Assembly: GCA_964035575.1 (NCBI GenBank) | Contig: OZ037912.1 | Coordinates: forward strand, 930,001 to 994,000 | Reading direction: 5' to 3' | Length of the DNA stretch: 64,000 nucleotides | DNA from: Rhynchopus sp. YZ270_cl-10 | Taxonomy: Eukaryota; Euglenozoa; Diplonemea; Diplonemida; Diplonemidae | Part shown: piece by piece, positions 1 to 12,310 of the stretch | How the letters are laid out: every line of letters begins with the position of its first letter | Numbering within the stretch: position 1 is the first letter of the stretch | Position numbers and translations under genes: made by a program | The notes under the pieces: model-generated | Databases searched by the model: none | Seen by the model: the letters and a program-made list of their open reading frames with translations, nothing else | Told to the model about the DNA's origin: nothing

Positions 1-227
1 CACCACCCCATCGGTCCACATTTGGTTTTGAAAGGTGACTGAAAGGCTTTTTTCCTCGCAAACGCGAGTTTTCCTGGAACCGTAGGGGAGTGTTGGTGGC
101 TCCGTGACTCCACAGAGCCGTTGAGTGCCTCACAAAACCTCAAATTGATTCTTCTTTGCTTTTATTGTCTTCACGTTTTATCATTGGGTTGGGGAAAACC
201 CCACTGATTTATCCTATTTTACTACAG

Positions 228-1048
228 CAATTGGAGTCGCACTTTAAGTCGCTCTGCCGTGACAACAAGATGGTGGTGCGTGAGTACGAGCCTGTCACCG
301 AGAACGGAGCCAAGACGAAGACGCGTCAGGCGGAGCACAACGACCTTGAGGCGAAGCGTGTCGAGAAGAAGGAAGCCCTGCTGCACAGCGTGAAGGTGCA
401 GTTCAGCGAGGCCTACACGTCGTGGGTGCACCTCAAGGCCGTGCGTGCCTTCGTGGAGGCCATCCTCCGTTACGGCCTCCCCGCAAAGTACGTCAGCATC
501 CTCTTCTGCTGCGAAAGCAAAAACAGCAAGGGTGAGGACGAAGTCAGGTATTACCCTTTTTTTGATACATAACGAATGTGACCAAGGTGACTACGCACGA
601 GAGGCTTAGGTTCATCTTATGAACTTTTCTTTTTTGTGAAAACTTGGTTGTTTAGTGTAGACACCCGAAGATGAACTCCACTATACTACACTTTTTGTTT
701 TTTGTTTTTATCCACCTGATTTTTACCCCGCGTATAGGCGCGTAAAGGCCAAACCCCACCCATTTGTCCCAGCCTTTACGCGCTATACGCGCCTATACGC
801 GGGGTAAAAATCAGGTGGTTTATTTGGTTCACACCCACCTCTCATCCAACAGAGCCAAGCTCGACAAGATGTACTCCGACCTTGCACCCAAGGGCTTTGA
901 CCTTGCTGAGGACGCAGCTGACGCGACGAACGCACTTCAGGTATGTTCTTTGTTTTTGTTATAAACTCCGGAAAAACCCATACCCCCTTACCCCCTTCAG
1001 GAAAAGTACCCGTACGTGTCCCTGAGAATCGACAGTCTTGAAGAGTAG
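228..1048 (+). CDS. V-type H+-ATPase subunit C, C-terminal part (three exons; gene starts upstream of the window)
   Basis: Subunit C belongs to the peripheral stalk of the vacuolar proton pump and joins the V1 and Vo sectors at endomembranes. Three exons are visible: 228-547, 853-940 and 1001-1048 (stop TAG). Together they give 151 residues. The first exon carries the family-typical stretch around SEAYTSWVHLKAVRAFVEAI followed by LRYGLPAKYVS. The last exon ends in YPYVSLRID, matching the (Y/F)PYVSxxI end of known subunit C proteins. The codon split between exons 1 and 2 reads AG|A (Arg). Introns are 548-852 (donor GTATTA) and 941-1000 (donor GTATGT). Bases 1-227 read as intron and end in a pyrimidine-rich stretch with CAG. 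The N-terminal half of the protein must lie before base 1. Identification is by family resemblance and is strong for this C-terminal block. Confidence 0.9.
712..818. mobile_element. 107-bp foldback MITE inside the V-ATPase C intron
   Basis: Arms 712-749 and 772-818 are perfect reverse complements (38 bp), except that the right arm carries nine extra bases (CTATACGCG) that duplicate adjacent arm sequence. The loop is 22 bases. The element is bounded on both sides by TTTAT, a plausible 5-bp target duplication. It lies 34 bases before the 3' splice site of the 548-852 intron and would form a very stable hairpin in the pre-mRNA. Confidence 0.7.
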
Positions 1049-4000
1049 ATATGTGCTTAACAAATTCGTGTGGTTTTTATCCTAATTAAAGTTTTTAAAA
1101 AAATGGGTGACTTAAAAGGAAAGGTGACCAATCAGGAGGCTTGTTCATCTTAGTTTCTTGGGTCTCTTTTAAATCTGTCTTTTTAAATTTGAATGAGAAA
1201 CAAAAGCGGGTTTTGCCTAAGAAGGTGGAAAAACCCCGTTTCTTCGAACAAATTTATAACAGAAAAAGGGGGGGACACACCCAGTGTGAAAGTGGTTTTT
1301 TTTCAAAAAAAAAAAGTCAGGGGGTTTCAGACAAGATACAAGCGATTTTTTTTTAACCTGGTGCTTTTCTCGATACTAAAGATATCTCAGATTCTTGTGT
1401 TCTATACCAAATTTAGTGTGGGGTTTCTTTTCTTTTTTGATTTGATATAAATTTAAGGTACCTAAACGAGTGGCATTTGTTCGGGGGAGGTGGGGGGAAA
1501 AAAAGGGTGTGTGATCGGATGATACATCACAACTGCAAGCAGCAACTCTGTTTTGAAGAAAAAAAACGGGCGCTTTTTTTTGTTTTTGTCTTTTTGGGGG
1601 AGGGGGGCGTTTTTATTATTTTGCTATTATTTGTGTGATGGGCGTACTTTTAAAAGAGGTACCAAGCAAAACGTGAGTCTGGGGGCTCATCTCTGTCCTT
1701 TATAATTATTTCTACGTTTTTACAAAAAAAAAACATAGTGGAGCACACTCTAGGGTGGCTACACTAATACAACCAAGTTTTCAAAAAACAAAATCAGAGG
1801 GTAGTAGTGGTGGGGTAATGAGGGAGTGCACCACTTGCATCTGCTTGTATAACCTTGAAACACCATTTGCACCCTGCTTCGTCAAACATTTAACCTTTTG
1901 TGGTTACATTATTCACCTGTCGATACCATTCTCGATCCAGGTTTTTGTGGCTCCTTTTTTTGCGGAGTTTTATTCTGCCTTTTGCGTTGTCTGTTTCGCT
2001 CAAATGAAGGGGAAAAAAACGCAAAAAATAAAATAAAATTTCGTTTTTACTAGGTACTTTAAAGGGAGGGGAGTGTGTCTATCAAAAAAAAAAAATAGCA
2101 AATAAAACATATCAAAATCTCTGAATGAAATGACGTGGCTGCCAAAATGTGTATTTATTTTTTTTTGTGTGTTTTTATGCCTTTTTTTTTTTTAAACTCC
2201 AGATGGGCCAGCCACCGTCAAAATTTCTACTGAAAACGATGAGAGATGTCGAACAAAAACTGAGCATCCCCCCCCTCTTACAATGGTGTTACTCCTGCCT
2301 TTTTTTTTTTGATGTTGTGTTCGTACTTCCAACCTTTGTAAACCATGAGAGTTGGCTCTCTTTCCTATACGGGTTTGAGTGGTTTTCTTTTCAAAGATGT
2401 GTATGCTCGCGGTGCAGTATACATCTTTCAACCTATTTTTCTCTCTTTTTTTTTAGATGTGTATGTGTGTGCTTTATGGAGCACTCAAACACGTTTTTAT
2501 TTTCATTTTTGGGGTTAGCCATTGGGGGCCACGGATATCCAGTGTGAATATTGTCCTTTTTAAAAAAAGTGGTATTTGTTTTTGCAGTCTCCCCCCCCCA
2601 TGTAACGAATGTGACGTGACGCCCCACCCAATTTCTTTTTTTTTTTGAAAATGTGATTTTTTTTGTGTCCCCCCTGTGAGGTTAAAAATCGCATTCTCTT
2701 TTTTAATGTTCTTTGTGTTAGGGGAGGGGCAAATGAGAGGGGTCTGTACTCCCCTTCCATTTTTGGGGCCAACGAGATTTTTTTTCTTTTCTTTTCTAGA
2801 TGCAATGTTCACGAGAAGCATAATCATCTTACAAATTTTCTCTCCTTTTCTGTGATGTGGAATTGTGTGTACTTTTAAAAAAAACCCCCCCTTTGAGGTG
2901 ACTTAAGCACACGAGGCTTAGGATCAGTTTTCTCTCTTTTATTTTTTTTTGCGGTCCGTTTGTGTCGTTTTAAGCCCCCCCCCCCCACCAACACCACCCT
3001 CGTACCCATTAACCTTGGACTCAGGACTCCCCACCCCCTGAGTAGCGAATGGTAAGAAAAAAGAAAAAGAAACCCCTTTTTTTACTCAATTTTTTTTTTG
3101 AATCCTTGTAGCCTGGACCGATTTAACGTCTCTCTATCCAAATAGTACTCATTTTATTGAGATCAGGCAAGAGAAATAGACGAAAAAAACGATGCTACAG
3201 TAATACAACCAAGTTTTCAAAAAAAACGAGTTTTCCGGTACCTATTCGACTCCCATTTTGTTTCAGAATAAAATAGAAGAGAGAGAAAGCGTCGTTGCCA
3301 ATCGAGGTACGTCACACTCGTGCCTTCGTGCACTTTCTGCTGATCCTCCTCGTCACCGTGAAGGTGAAGAAATCCACAAATTCCACCGCTGTTGACACTC
3401 ATGGAAGGATGAAGGCCCGCTTGCGGCTTGCGGGGTATTTTGTGCTGGCGGCAACGAACAGGCCGAACACGATTTACGCTGCACTGAGTCGCTTTTTTGG
3501 CCGATTTCGACCGTGAGATGGACCTTGGTGCCTGACGAGATGCTCTCTCGAGAATGCAAACCCACCCTTCTTTCATACACAAAAAAAACACACCCAAAAA
3601 AACAGCAAAAAAACTCGAACACACAAAAAAAACACACACCCCCGACCCCCCCCCTCACTCCTTTTTTATTGTTTATTTTAACCCTCTCTAGCTACCTTCT
3701 TCGGGAACTCAAAACAGTCCCCCATCCCGCATCGAGGGGGTGTAAGGAGTCTCGGGGGGGAAGCTTTCATTTGCAGGTGGTGTGCGCGGGTTGGGGAGGG
3801 AGGTAAAAAGAAAAACCCCCCGAAGGTGAGAGGGGAGGGGAATCGCTTTCCCCTTGTGTACACCCGTCAGGGATGGGATGTGCTGCAGGGAAGCATGGTG
3901 GGGCGGTCGTGGCTGAATCGTATGTTATTGCGCAGATTTATTTATGAGGCTCCCTTTTTTTTGATAAATTGACAAATTGACAACGTGTAGACACCCTCGC

Positions 4001-4371
4001 TTTTTTCGTGTGATCTCCACGCACAGCCGTCGCCTTCCTAGCGTTTCGTGGATGTCGCTACTGCTCCCTACTTTTTTTTTTTCTCTCTCTCTCCCACACA
4101 TTGACTTACTCAGATTATCCCTGTTGTAGTGTGGCTGAAAAAGGGGGGGCGCAAAAAGTGCGAATCAGCCCACGAATTTTCCTCCTCTTGTAAAAATTTA
4201 ACACCGGTGGCATGCCATGTAGTCAGCAAGCCAGGGGAAAAATGCGGGAAAAGTGTGAATCACCCTCCCTTCAACCACACCATGTTATTTTTTCTTCTTT
4301 TTTTTTTTTTTTTCCTTCCCCCTCCAAGGTTTTCATCATTTCTCCAAAAACATTACCCCCTCTTCTCGCAG
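1049..4371. other. Spacer of 3.3 kb with homopolymer runs and short dispersed repeats
   Basis: Dominated by poly-T, poly-A and poly-C runs. Two copies of a repeat centred on ACTAATACAACCAAGTTTTC lie at 1738-1786 and about 3200-3225. A GGTGACT..GCACGAGAGGCTT-type motif occurs around 2895-2930, and a partial copy of a GTGTGGCTGAA element at about 4129-4155. A patch of balanced base composition at about 3295-3560 could be an exon or a decayed gene, but no family is recognisable on either strand. The far right end should hold the 5' exon of the GST gene, which could not be located with confidence. Confidence 0.5.
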
Positions 4372-5986
4372 AACCAAGCCGATCCGAAAGTCAACTGACG
4401 CTCCTGCGAAGAAACGCGAGTCGAAGGCGGCGAAGCCGAACCCTGCAACCCCAGACCCAAAGCCCGCCAAGAGAAACAAGGGAGCCTCGCAGGACGCCGC
4501 ACCGACTACCGCTAATGAGACCACGCCAACACCAGCTGCCACCACCACCACCGACGCAGCACCCCCCTCCACAGACACCTCCAACATTATCATACGAGGT
4601 CACTACATGTCACAGCCGTGCCGCTCGGTGCAGTGGTACGCTGCCTATGCACAACTCCCTAATATCACTATCCAAGAGGTTGACCTAGGGGAAGGTGAGA
4701 ACTTATGTGCAGAATTCAGAGAGAAGCATCCTACTGGGCAGATCCCGGCGTTGGAGGAAGGGGGTTTTAATTTGTCTGAGTCGTCTGCTATTTTGAAGCA
4801 TTTGTCGCGCAACGATGGGGAAATGCAAAAGAATGTTGCGACTGCGAGGCAAAGGGCTCGTCTTGACGAGTACATCTCACAGCACCATATAAAGACCCGC
4901 CGCATCTCCACCGACTGCTTTCAGGTTTTTATCATGAGTGCTCCACACCGTTCTGATGAAATTCTTGAGTCAACCCTCACAGAAATTCGGCCAATCCTTC
5001 AAAACATTGACACCATTCTCGCAACACAGAAATATATTGTAGAAGGCGACTGTCTCTCTCTTGCTGACTTTTTGTGTGTCCCAGAATTAGATCAATTGAA
5101 GGTTTTAGATGCTCTCAATGAGTTTGAAAATATTATGGCGTATTTGGACCGAATGAATGCGGTCAGAGGGTATGCGGAGAGCTACCAGCGGTGCAAAGAG
5201 TTAATCTCAGAGATCACCGAGGAGAAGAGGAAACGGGTAGAGTCTATCACCGCCCGGAGGACGCTTCTGAGCGACGAAAACTCCCTGGTGAGCGTTCCCT
5301 CCACGAAGTCTCTAAAACGCAGAATTGCCTCAGGCAGCGACCGACTCCTCCGAGGCCACCCGGTCTCGTGTCCCTGCCGTTCCGTTCAGTGGTATATCAA
5401 ATATAGCAATTCCGACGTCACCATCGCACCAACAAAATTTCTGGAAGGAGAAACCCAAACCCCAGAATTTCTTGCAAAGCACCCTTCAGGGGAAATTCCG
5501 GCGCTTGAAGATGGCGACTTTAATTTGTCAGAAAGCGTCGCGATTTTGCAGTATCTCGCTGTCTCTGACCAAGAGGTTAATCCACTCGCAGACGACACCT
5601 TAACAAAGCAAGACCGCGCGCGACTTAGATCCTACTTCGCAAAGCACAATGCGGAGGTGCGAAAGCTATCTACAGAGTGTTTCGGGAAGGTGCTTTTTGC
5701 GGCGGCAGACGATCGACCAGGGGTGTTGCAGACAGCTGTCACCGCGATTACACCGATTCTCAATCGCTACGACACCCTCCTCTCCCAAGGTGGCTACCTT
5801 CTTGGTCCAAAACTGACCCTTGCCGACTTCCTCTTTGCACCAGAGGTGGACCAGCTCACCTTCCTTGGCCTGCTTGAAGGGTACGACTCACTGCAGGCCT
5901 ACCTGCAACGCCTGCGAGAGACAGTTCCTTCTTACGCAGAAAACTTTGCGGAAGCAAAAGAGGCTGTTGACGCGTTTATTAGCTGA
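4372..5986 (+). CDS. Tandem glutathione S-transferase protein (two GST modules), 5' exon not found
   Basis: The exon opens after CTTCTCGCAG at 4371 with one base completing a split codon, then reads a Lys/Pro/Ala/Thr-rich tail of about 78 residues. The first GST module follows. Its motif MSQPCRSVQWY matches the (L/x)SQPCR start of theta-class GSTs, and HPTGQIPALEEG..NLSESSAIL is the thioredoxin-fold glutathione site (Pro before the strand, then E-S). The second module begins near 5350 with VSCPCRSVQWY and repeats HPSGEIPALEDG..NLSESVAIL. Each module has a C-terminal helical domain with the N-capping-box signature LSLADFL or LTLADFL. An ATG at 4607 would cut through the first beta strand (IIIRGHYMSQPCR), so it is probably internal. 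Two-module GSTs of this size are known in kinetoplastids as Tc52/TDR1 (thiol-disulfide reductases); common origin is inferred. Stop TGA at 5984-5986. Substrate unknown. Confidence 0.85.
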
Positions 5987-6658
5987 AAAAAATGAGAGGT
6001 GGAGGGGGGGGGAAACAAAAAATCTGTAGAGTTCATCCTCGGGTGTCTTACACTAATACAACCAAGTTTTTCAAAAAAAAGGAATTTCATCCTCCAAACA
6101 CCGCCAAACAAAGGCCCAATGCCATAGTCAGCAGATGAGAAAAAAATTGGTTTGGGTTGGGGGGGGGGCGTATAGGTAGAGGGTGCGGGGATGGTGGGGA
6201 TGCAAAAAAAAGGAGGGGGGGGGGGGTCCAAAGGAGGTAAGGGAAACCTCTCCGTGGGTGAATCCGGAAAAATATCAACCGCAGGCTGTGTGATGTGAAG
6301 GAGGACACGGAATCCTGCCTTTTCAAACAGCCACACCCCTCCGCGGGGAAACTGTGTGCATACCGTGAAGTGCTCTCTGGGGGCTTCGATAACCCCCGCG
6401 GAGAAGCAGGTGCCCTGTGCCCGCTGATGAACGATGCTTTTTTTTTTTTGCGGTGATGCTGTCGATTTTTTGCAATTTCTGTTGTGGTGATCATATATTT
6501 TTTTTGGGCGGGTATATTCAGGGTTTTTTCTAGGATTCGGGGTTTTTGGCTGACGGGGGGGCACAGGGCAAAAAAGTGCATGTATTTTTTTTCTCGCGGT
6601 TGACCATGCAACAGGGGAGTATATAGGTTTTGTGGGTTTTCGTAGATCAAAACTCGGT

Positions 6659-6887
6659 CGAGCCCGGGCGCACTTCGCACGCCCGGGTCCGCAACCCAGC
6701 TCAAGTTGGGGCCTCCGGCGGAGAATTCCTCTGTTTTTTTGTCCAACTGCGGAGTTCGGCACTTCATTGATATTTGCACCAGGCACACGTGTTGTCAGTA
6801 ACCTCAGTACATTTACAAGAGAAACGGCGGTCATGGCACCCAAAGATTCCTGGCGAAGCCACGGTACGCAACATTTCTAAAAATTGC
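6659..6887 (+). repeat. Dispersed repeat R1, copy 1
   Basis: A unit of about 230 bp that begins with a GC-rich hairpin (CCCGGGCG arms around a CTTCG-containing loop). It continues through CTCAAGTTGGGGCCTCCGGC, a tract ending in CCTCAGTACATTTACAA, and finishes with CCACGGTACGCAACATTTCT. Other copies lie at 28114-28320 (reverse), 31877-32102 and, shorter, 51145-51240. No polymerase III promoter or protein-coding capacity was recognised. Confidence 0.7.
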
Positions 6888-7012
6888 GCTTAAAATTGCA
6901 CATTTTTACTGCCAAACTATGTCACCTTCGACGCAAAACAGTTATGTTGCTACGGAAACGCCTACTCCCCTTACTTCCTGGAGGCTCGCGAGAGCATGAT
7001 GGGGAAGGTGAA

Positions 7013-7180
7013 GGGGGGCAGAGTGGTAGGGGGGTGGGTCACCCACCCCTACCACTCTGCCCCCCCGCGCCCCCCCCGCCGGATTTCACGGGGGGGCACG
7101 AGGGGGGGCGCGCCCCCCCTCGAAATCTCAAAAAAGTCTGACGGGGGGGCGCGCGCCCCCCCGCCCCCCCTCCAGAAAAA
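7013..7180. repeat. GC-rich palindrome cluster
   Basis: Bases 7013-7066 form a near-perfect hairpin: GGGGGGCAGAGTGGTAGGGG on the left pairs with its reverse complement on the right, centred on GGGTCACCC. Further self-complementary G/C blocks (GGGGGGGCGCGC-type) follow to about 7180. This is likely a foldback relic or a structure-prone sequence, not a gene. Confidence 0.6.
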
Positions 7181-9198
7181 ACCCTGGTATATTTTTTGTT
7201 TCCCCCTCCTCGTACACGAGGTTATATAAAAAAAAAAGTCCTTTTCTTAGTTCTGAGATCGTGGATGAGTCATAATCTCAAACAAACTAACGTACCCTAA
7301 AAAATACAAAAACAACGCCAAAAAAATAACAAAAAACCCTTCCAACCACCCCCCACCCCCTCAGTTTAGAGTCTTATTTCATTTTTGTATCCGTTGAGGC
7401 CTTTTTTTTTTTGCACCTGCTGTTTTATTTTGTTTTATTTTCAAAGGTAACTAAGGTACTGTCGCCCAAAATTCATCTCTACTGTCTACAATTTTTTTTC
7501 TCTCTTTTTTTTTGTGTGTGAGTTCCTTGGGAAGCCCAGTGCATTACTTTTGCTCGCCTGAAATTTTTTTATTGAGGTTGGGGTCCACCCGGGTACACTG
7601 TCACGAGCATTTCATGACAATGGTACCCCAGAAATAAAAGAATACCAAGTACGCAACAACTACGCAAAATGGAGTCGTCAGGAGCACCAGACAAGCCTTT
7701 TTTTGAGGACCCCAACCGGACCCTACATCACACAGGATTCATGCTCCATGTGTTTGCAATGATCCCAGTTCATCTGGCTGATGAGTGGAAGCGGGAGTAG
7801 CACATATCAGATGCAAACCACGAAATGGATTGTAGGACTGCATGTCCACCCCCCCCCCCCCCCCCGGTACTCCCCCCATTGTACCAAAGGTACACTGTTC
7901 ACGAGAGGGCTTTTGTATTTCAACTCTACCTTTTTTTATGATTATTCGATAACCCAAACGGAGTGTCAGTACCTGCGTCACAGAGGCGTTTTTGCACTAT
8001 ATCAACTTCACTTTTTTCCCCTCTTTTCAAACTCTTTTTTGTTTTCAGGTGACGAAGGGAGGCTTTTACCAAAAAAAAAAAAAGAGGAAGGGAGATGCCG
8101 ACGGGATCAACCCCATCTTTAAAAAAACAAAAATCTTCATCATTCCCGCCTCCTCTTCTGTTCTCTTCATGGTTCTCTTCAGCGGTGCTGACAAGCATCT
8201 CTGAAGGACACAGCCCATTTTTTTTTTCCAAACACTAGAAACCCACAACGGAGGCGAGCATATCAGTGGGCAAAATCATTTCCCCCCCTTTTAAAGGGCC
8301 CCCTTTTTTCCCCTTCTTTTTTTTTTGTTTTGGATGTGAAGTTAAAAAATGACTGCTATCTTGAGAGCAGCCATCATTCAAACAAACCATTTTTCTTTTT
8401 GGGATGTGGACTCTTTTGTCGATATTTTCAAAAAAAAAAAAAACCAAAAATATTACAGACGGCAAGCATAGTACCCTATCAAAAATCACGTTCACTACAA
8501 TAGGTTTAGATAATGAGCATATTTGGGGGGGAAAGGGGAGAATACACTATTTTCTACAAATGTGTATTTTGATAATATATTTATCAGTATCAAGGAGCTC
8601 TCCATCCATTTTTTGATGGAATATGCAATCTCAGTAGGGTATTTAGGCAGAGGCAGTGACTGAATACCACAAGGGGGACTGTGCGCTATGCTTGTATGAA
8701 GCTCTCGACACAACCTTTTCTGTTGGACTGTGATTTGATAAAGGAATACGTGCCCCGATAAAAAAGGGAGGGGGGGAAACAAATGTTCAATTAGAGAGAC
8801 TATTTTGTGAGCGGAAAGTGTCACGTCGTTCACTCACCCCCAACCGTGCTCCGCAACACCACCACCCAACAGGTGATTTTTAGTGTGTGTGGAAGCGTCA
8901 ACGCATCAAACAACTACAAGAAGGGGTGAGGGAACGACAAGTGACACTTTTCTTCTTGTTTTGTTGTTTGATCTGGGAGTGGGGAAGCGTTCCAACGTTT
9001 GCAATCTCTTCCACAAAAGTTTGCGTTGTGTTTGATGATGTCTTTGCCTGGAACTGATATCATTCGTACATGGTAGGGGGAACTGGGCAAAAAAAAAAAA
9101 AATATGCGAAGAACTGTGTCTCCTCATGACTTATGAACGAAACCTATGTTTTATTTATTTCTGTGTGTTGGTGTGAACCGTTGTACGCGGTACAACCG

Positions 9199-9232
9199 CG
9201 GGAGACATACGGGCGAACCACGGGGAATTTGG
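9199..9232 (+). repeat. 34-bp direct repeat, copy 1
   Basis: CGGGAGACATACGGGCGAAC followed by CACGGGGAATTTGGA; the same sequence recurs at about 11613-11647. The two copies bracket the whole satellite/foldback block of 9.4-11.5 kb. Confidence 0.65.
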
Positions 9233-9405
9233 AGGGGGTACCCCTTTTTATTTTTATTTTTCCCGTTTTTTAGTGTTTACTCTCACGGTGGTAAGGGTCA
9301 CACAGAGTCACGGTTCTAACCGAGCGGGGTCGCAAAATTTTCTAATGCGCTGAATTATCCCAAAAAAGTGGTTTTCTCGGGGAAATTTTTTTTCAACCCC
9401 TACAG

Positions 9406-9729
9406 ACTGTACTGTACTGTACTGTACTGTACTGTACTGTACTGTACTGTACTGTACTGTACTGTACTGTACTGTACTGTACTGTACTGTACTGTACTGT
9501 ACTGTACTGTACTGTACTGTACTGTACTGTACTGTACTGTACTGTACTGTACTGTACTGTACTGTACTGTACTGTACTGTACTGTACTGTACTGTACTGT
9601 ACTGTACTGTACTGTACTGTACTGTACTGTACTGTACTGTACTGTACTGTACTGTACTGTACTGTACTGTACTGTACTGTACTGTACTGTACTGTACTGT
9701 ACTGTACTGTACTGTACTGTACTGTACTG
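9406..9729 (+). repeat. Pentamer satellite (ACTGT)n, about 65 copies
   Basis: Essentially perfect tandem ACTGT over about 324 bp. Because the period is not a multiple of three and lacks stops, long open frames on both strands are artefacts. It abuts the following nonamer array through a short ACTGACAGT junction. Confidence 0.95.
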
Positions 9730-10124
9730 ACAGTATACTGTGTATACTGTGTATACTGTGTATACTGTGTATACTGTGTATACTGTGTATACTGTGTATA
9801 CTGTGTATACTGTGTATACTGTGTATACTGTGTATACTGTGTATACTGTGTATACTGTGTATACTGTGTATACTGTGTATACTGTGTATACTGTGTATAC
9901 TGTGTATACTGTGTATACTGTGTATACTGTGTATACTGTGTATACTGTGTATACTGTGTATACTGTGTATACTGTGTATACTGTGTATACTGTGTATACT
10001 GTGTATACTGTGTATACTGTGTATACTGTGTATACTGTGTATACTGTGTATACTGTGTATACTGTGTATACTGTGTATACTGTGTATACTGTGTATACTG
10101 TGTATACTGTGTATACTGTGTATA
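9730..10124 (+). repeat. Nonamer satellite (ACTGTGTAT)n, about 43 copies
   Basis: Tandem ACTGTGTAT over about 390 bp with no visible interruption, directly after the pentamer array. Three further units of the same nonamer occur at about 11140-11169. Confidence 0.95.
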
Positions 10125-10159
10125 TTTAGTTTTTTTTGGCAATCCTTAACACTCCTGGC

Positions 10160-10700
10160 TAGTGTGGTTGATAAACACAACCGAACACAACGAAACGGAT
10201 CCGCTCTATACGTTACGATCCGTATGCAACCAACGCATGCAACGCAACGCAACCTATGTGTACGTAACGATCAGAACGCAACGAACGTAACGAAACAAAC
10301 ACAACCAACGCAACGGATGCAACGCAACCGATGTGTACGTAACGATCTGTATGCAACGAACGCAACGTAACGGATGCAACGCATGCAACGCAACGCAACC
10401 GATGTGTACGTAACGATCGGAACACAACGAACGTAACCAACCAAACACAACAAACGCAACGCAACCGCTCCGTACGTTGCGCTCTGTACGTAACGATCTC
10501 TACACAACGAACGCAACGTATGCAACACAACGTAACCGATGTGTACGCAACGAAGGCAACGCAACCAACGCAACGAGTGGTTACAAACCCCCACGCATGG
10601 TGCGTTGCGTTGGTTGCGTTGCGTTCGTTACATACAGATCGTTACGTATGCATCGGTTGCGTTGCGTTGCATGCGTTAACCGCATCGTGTGGTTACCAAA
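10160..10700. repeat. Foldback-like array of AACGCAACG / CGTAACGATC words
   Basis: From 10164 to about 10570 the words AACGCAACG, GTGTACGTAACGATC and AACGAACGTAACG recur many times in one orientation. From about 10605 to 10690 they appear inverted (GTTGCGTTGCG, GATCGTTACGTA). GTGTGGTT occurs near both ends. This is the arrangement of subterminal word arrays seen in the TIR elements elsewhere in the window. Exact termini and a target duplication could not be fixed. Confidence 0.6.
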
Positions 10701-11194
10701 CGCAGCCCACCTTCGGTGGGCTGCTGCAACTCGTGCCGTGTGTGGCTCGTGCGTGGTTCTCACAGCTCGCTGGCACGTTTCCCAATCCGGAAACCCGGTT
10801 ACCTGCCTGAAAAACCGGGTTTTTGGCCAAAACGCCTGTTTTGCCTGTAGAACCCTGCAGAACCCTTAAGAAACACGTGTAAAAAAGGGGTACTCGCGAC
10901 ACCCTGGTTTCAGGGTCTGTCAGGGTTTGGAGGTCTTTCTCATTTGCAAACCCTAAAAAAAACCTCCTATCTTCCCAAGAATCCACTTTTTTGACCTCTT
11001 TGGACGTTTAGGGACCTGAAAAAAAATGGCCGAAACCCACCCCGGGGGGGGGACCGGGGGGGTGCCTTAGAGGGGGTGTTAAGGGGGGGTGGGTGGGGTG
11101 ATCAGCAACCTTAAAGACCTTAACACCGAGTGTTAAGGAACTGTGTATACTGTGTATACTGTGTATACTCACAATTATCGCATTAATCAATTAT

Positions 11195-11440
11195 CGCAGT
11201 GTGTACAGTGTGTACAGTGTGTACAGTGTGTACAGTGTGTACAGTGTGTACAGTGTGTACAGTGTGTACAGTGTGTACAGTGTGTACAGTGTGTACAGTG
11301 TGTACAGTGTGTACAGTGTGTACAGTGTGTACAGTGTGTACAGTGTGTACAGTGTGTACAGTGTGTACAGTGTGTACAGTGTGTACAGTGTGTACAGTGT
11401 GTACAGTGTGTACAGTGTGTACAGTGTGTACAGTGTACAG
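11195..11440 (+). repeat. Nonamer satellite (GTGTACAGT)n, about 27 copies
   Basis: Tandem GTGTACAGT. Its complement contains ACTGT, the core shared with the other satellites. The array decays at its right end into GTACAGTGTATTGTACAGTG. Confidence 0.95.
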
Positions 11441-12310
11441 TGTATTGTACAGTGAATTTTTTCTAGAGGTCAACAACTTGGCCATTTCTGCAAAATGACC
11501 CCACCACTTCCTGGGATTGGCTCAAAAATGCAAATGCCAGCGTTTTCCTTCACATTCCCGCAAACCCGGAAAAAAAAATAAAACAGGGTACCCCCCAGCC
11601 TGGTGCATACCACGGGAGACATACGGGCGAACCACGGGGAATTTGGACCGGTGCCACACCACTGTGTGTTTTTATTATTTTATACCTCACTCAATCTCCT
11701 TCCCTCACATTTTATTTTTTTACTGGGGGGGACTTTTTGTAACCCCCAGTTAGGATCACAAGCGCGGGCTAGAAATATTTCAAAAACTTTATTTTCCCCC
11801 AGTTTTTATAAACTCTATATTTCTCAGTTGTTTGTTGCGTCCCCCCCGAGATGGGGTTTAGTGCCTTTGTCAACAATAACGACTGACTCCAGAAAAGAAC
11901 CGCTTTGGCCTACATCGTGCGTGCAACGTATTAACTTCAAAAAAAAAATTTTTTTTTTTTGACAAATTGGTGAACCACAGTACCCATTTCGCCCCTCCTC
12001 CCCATTCAGATATGTGTTGTAGTCCTTACTTTACTTCTTGTCACGGTGATTTTCAAACAAAAAATTTTGGGCCAAAAAAGAGTTATCCCCCGCAACCCCC
12101 CGCCTTCTTTATTACCAAGCTAAGTTTCAAAAAAAAAATCCCCCCTGAATCCCCCCCCCCCCCTCCCTGCTCCTCTCTCCATTTTTCATCATATATGTAC
12201 CGTTTTGGGAGAAATTGTGCTGTAATTGAGGTGTAATTGTGCTCAGTTGTGCTCAGCAACATGGTCATGTGGCTCATTTCTCTCCATTCTCCTCTCCTCC
12301 CCCCCCCCCT

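Larger units (their letters stand above)
5987..9400. other. Gene-poor repeat-rich spacer
   Basis: No convincing gene. It contains an ACTAATACAACCAAG repeat (about 6048-6078), a copy of dispersed repeat R1 (6659-6887), a GC-rich palindrome cluster (7013-7180) and a C-run at about 7850-7865. An open minus-strand frame of 303 codons (5932-6843) is mostly repeat R1 read antisense. One possible 3' exon, after CATCACACAG at about 7735 and ending TAG near 7800, is too short to identify. Confidence 0.5.

Noticed and set aside
5932-6843. 303-codon minus-strand open frame beginning MGAMTAVSLVNVLRLL
   Set aside because: It lies over repeat R1, and the same peptide-like string recurs broken at 28.2 and 32.0 kb. 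Low-complexity Pro/Lys runs and no family suggest a repeat, not a gene.
9308-10252. Open frames of 100-300 codons with Ile-His-Ser, Tyr-Ser-Thr or Tyr-Thr-Val repeats
   Set aside because: They are translations of the ACTGT and ACTGTGTAT satellites; a stop-free unit of period 5 or 9 keeps all frames open.
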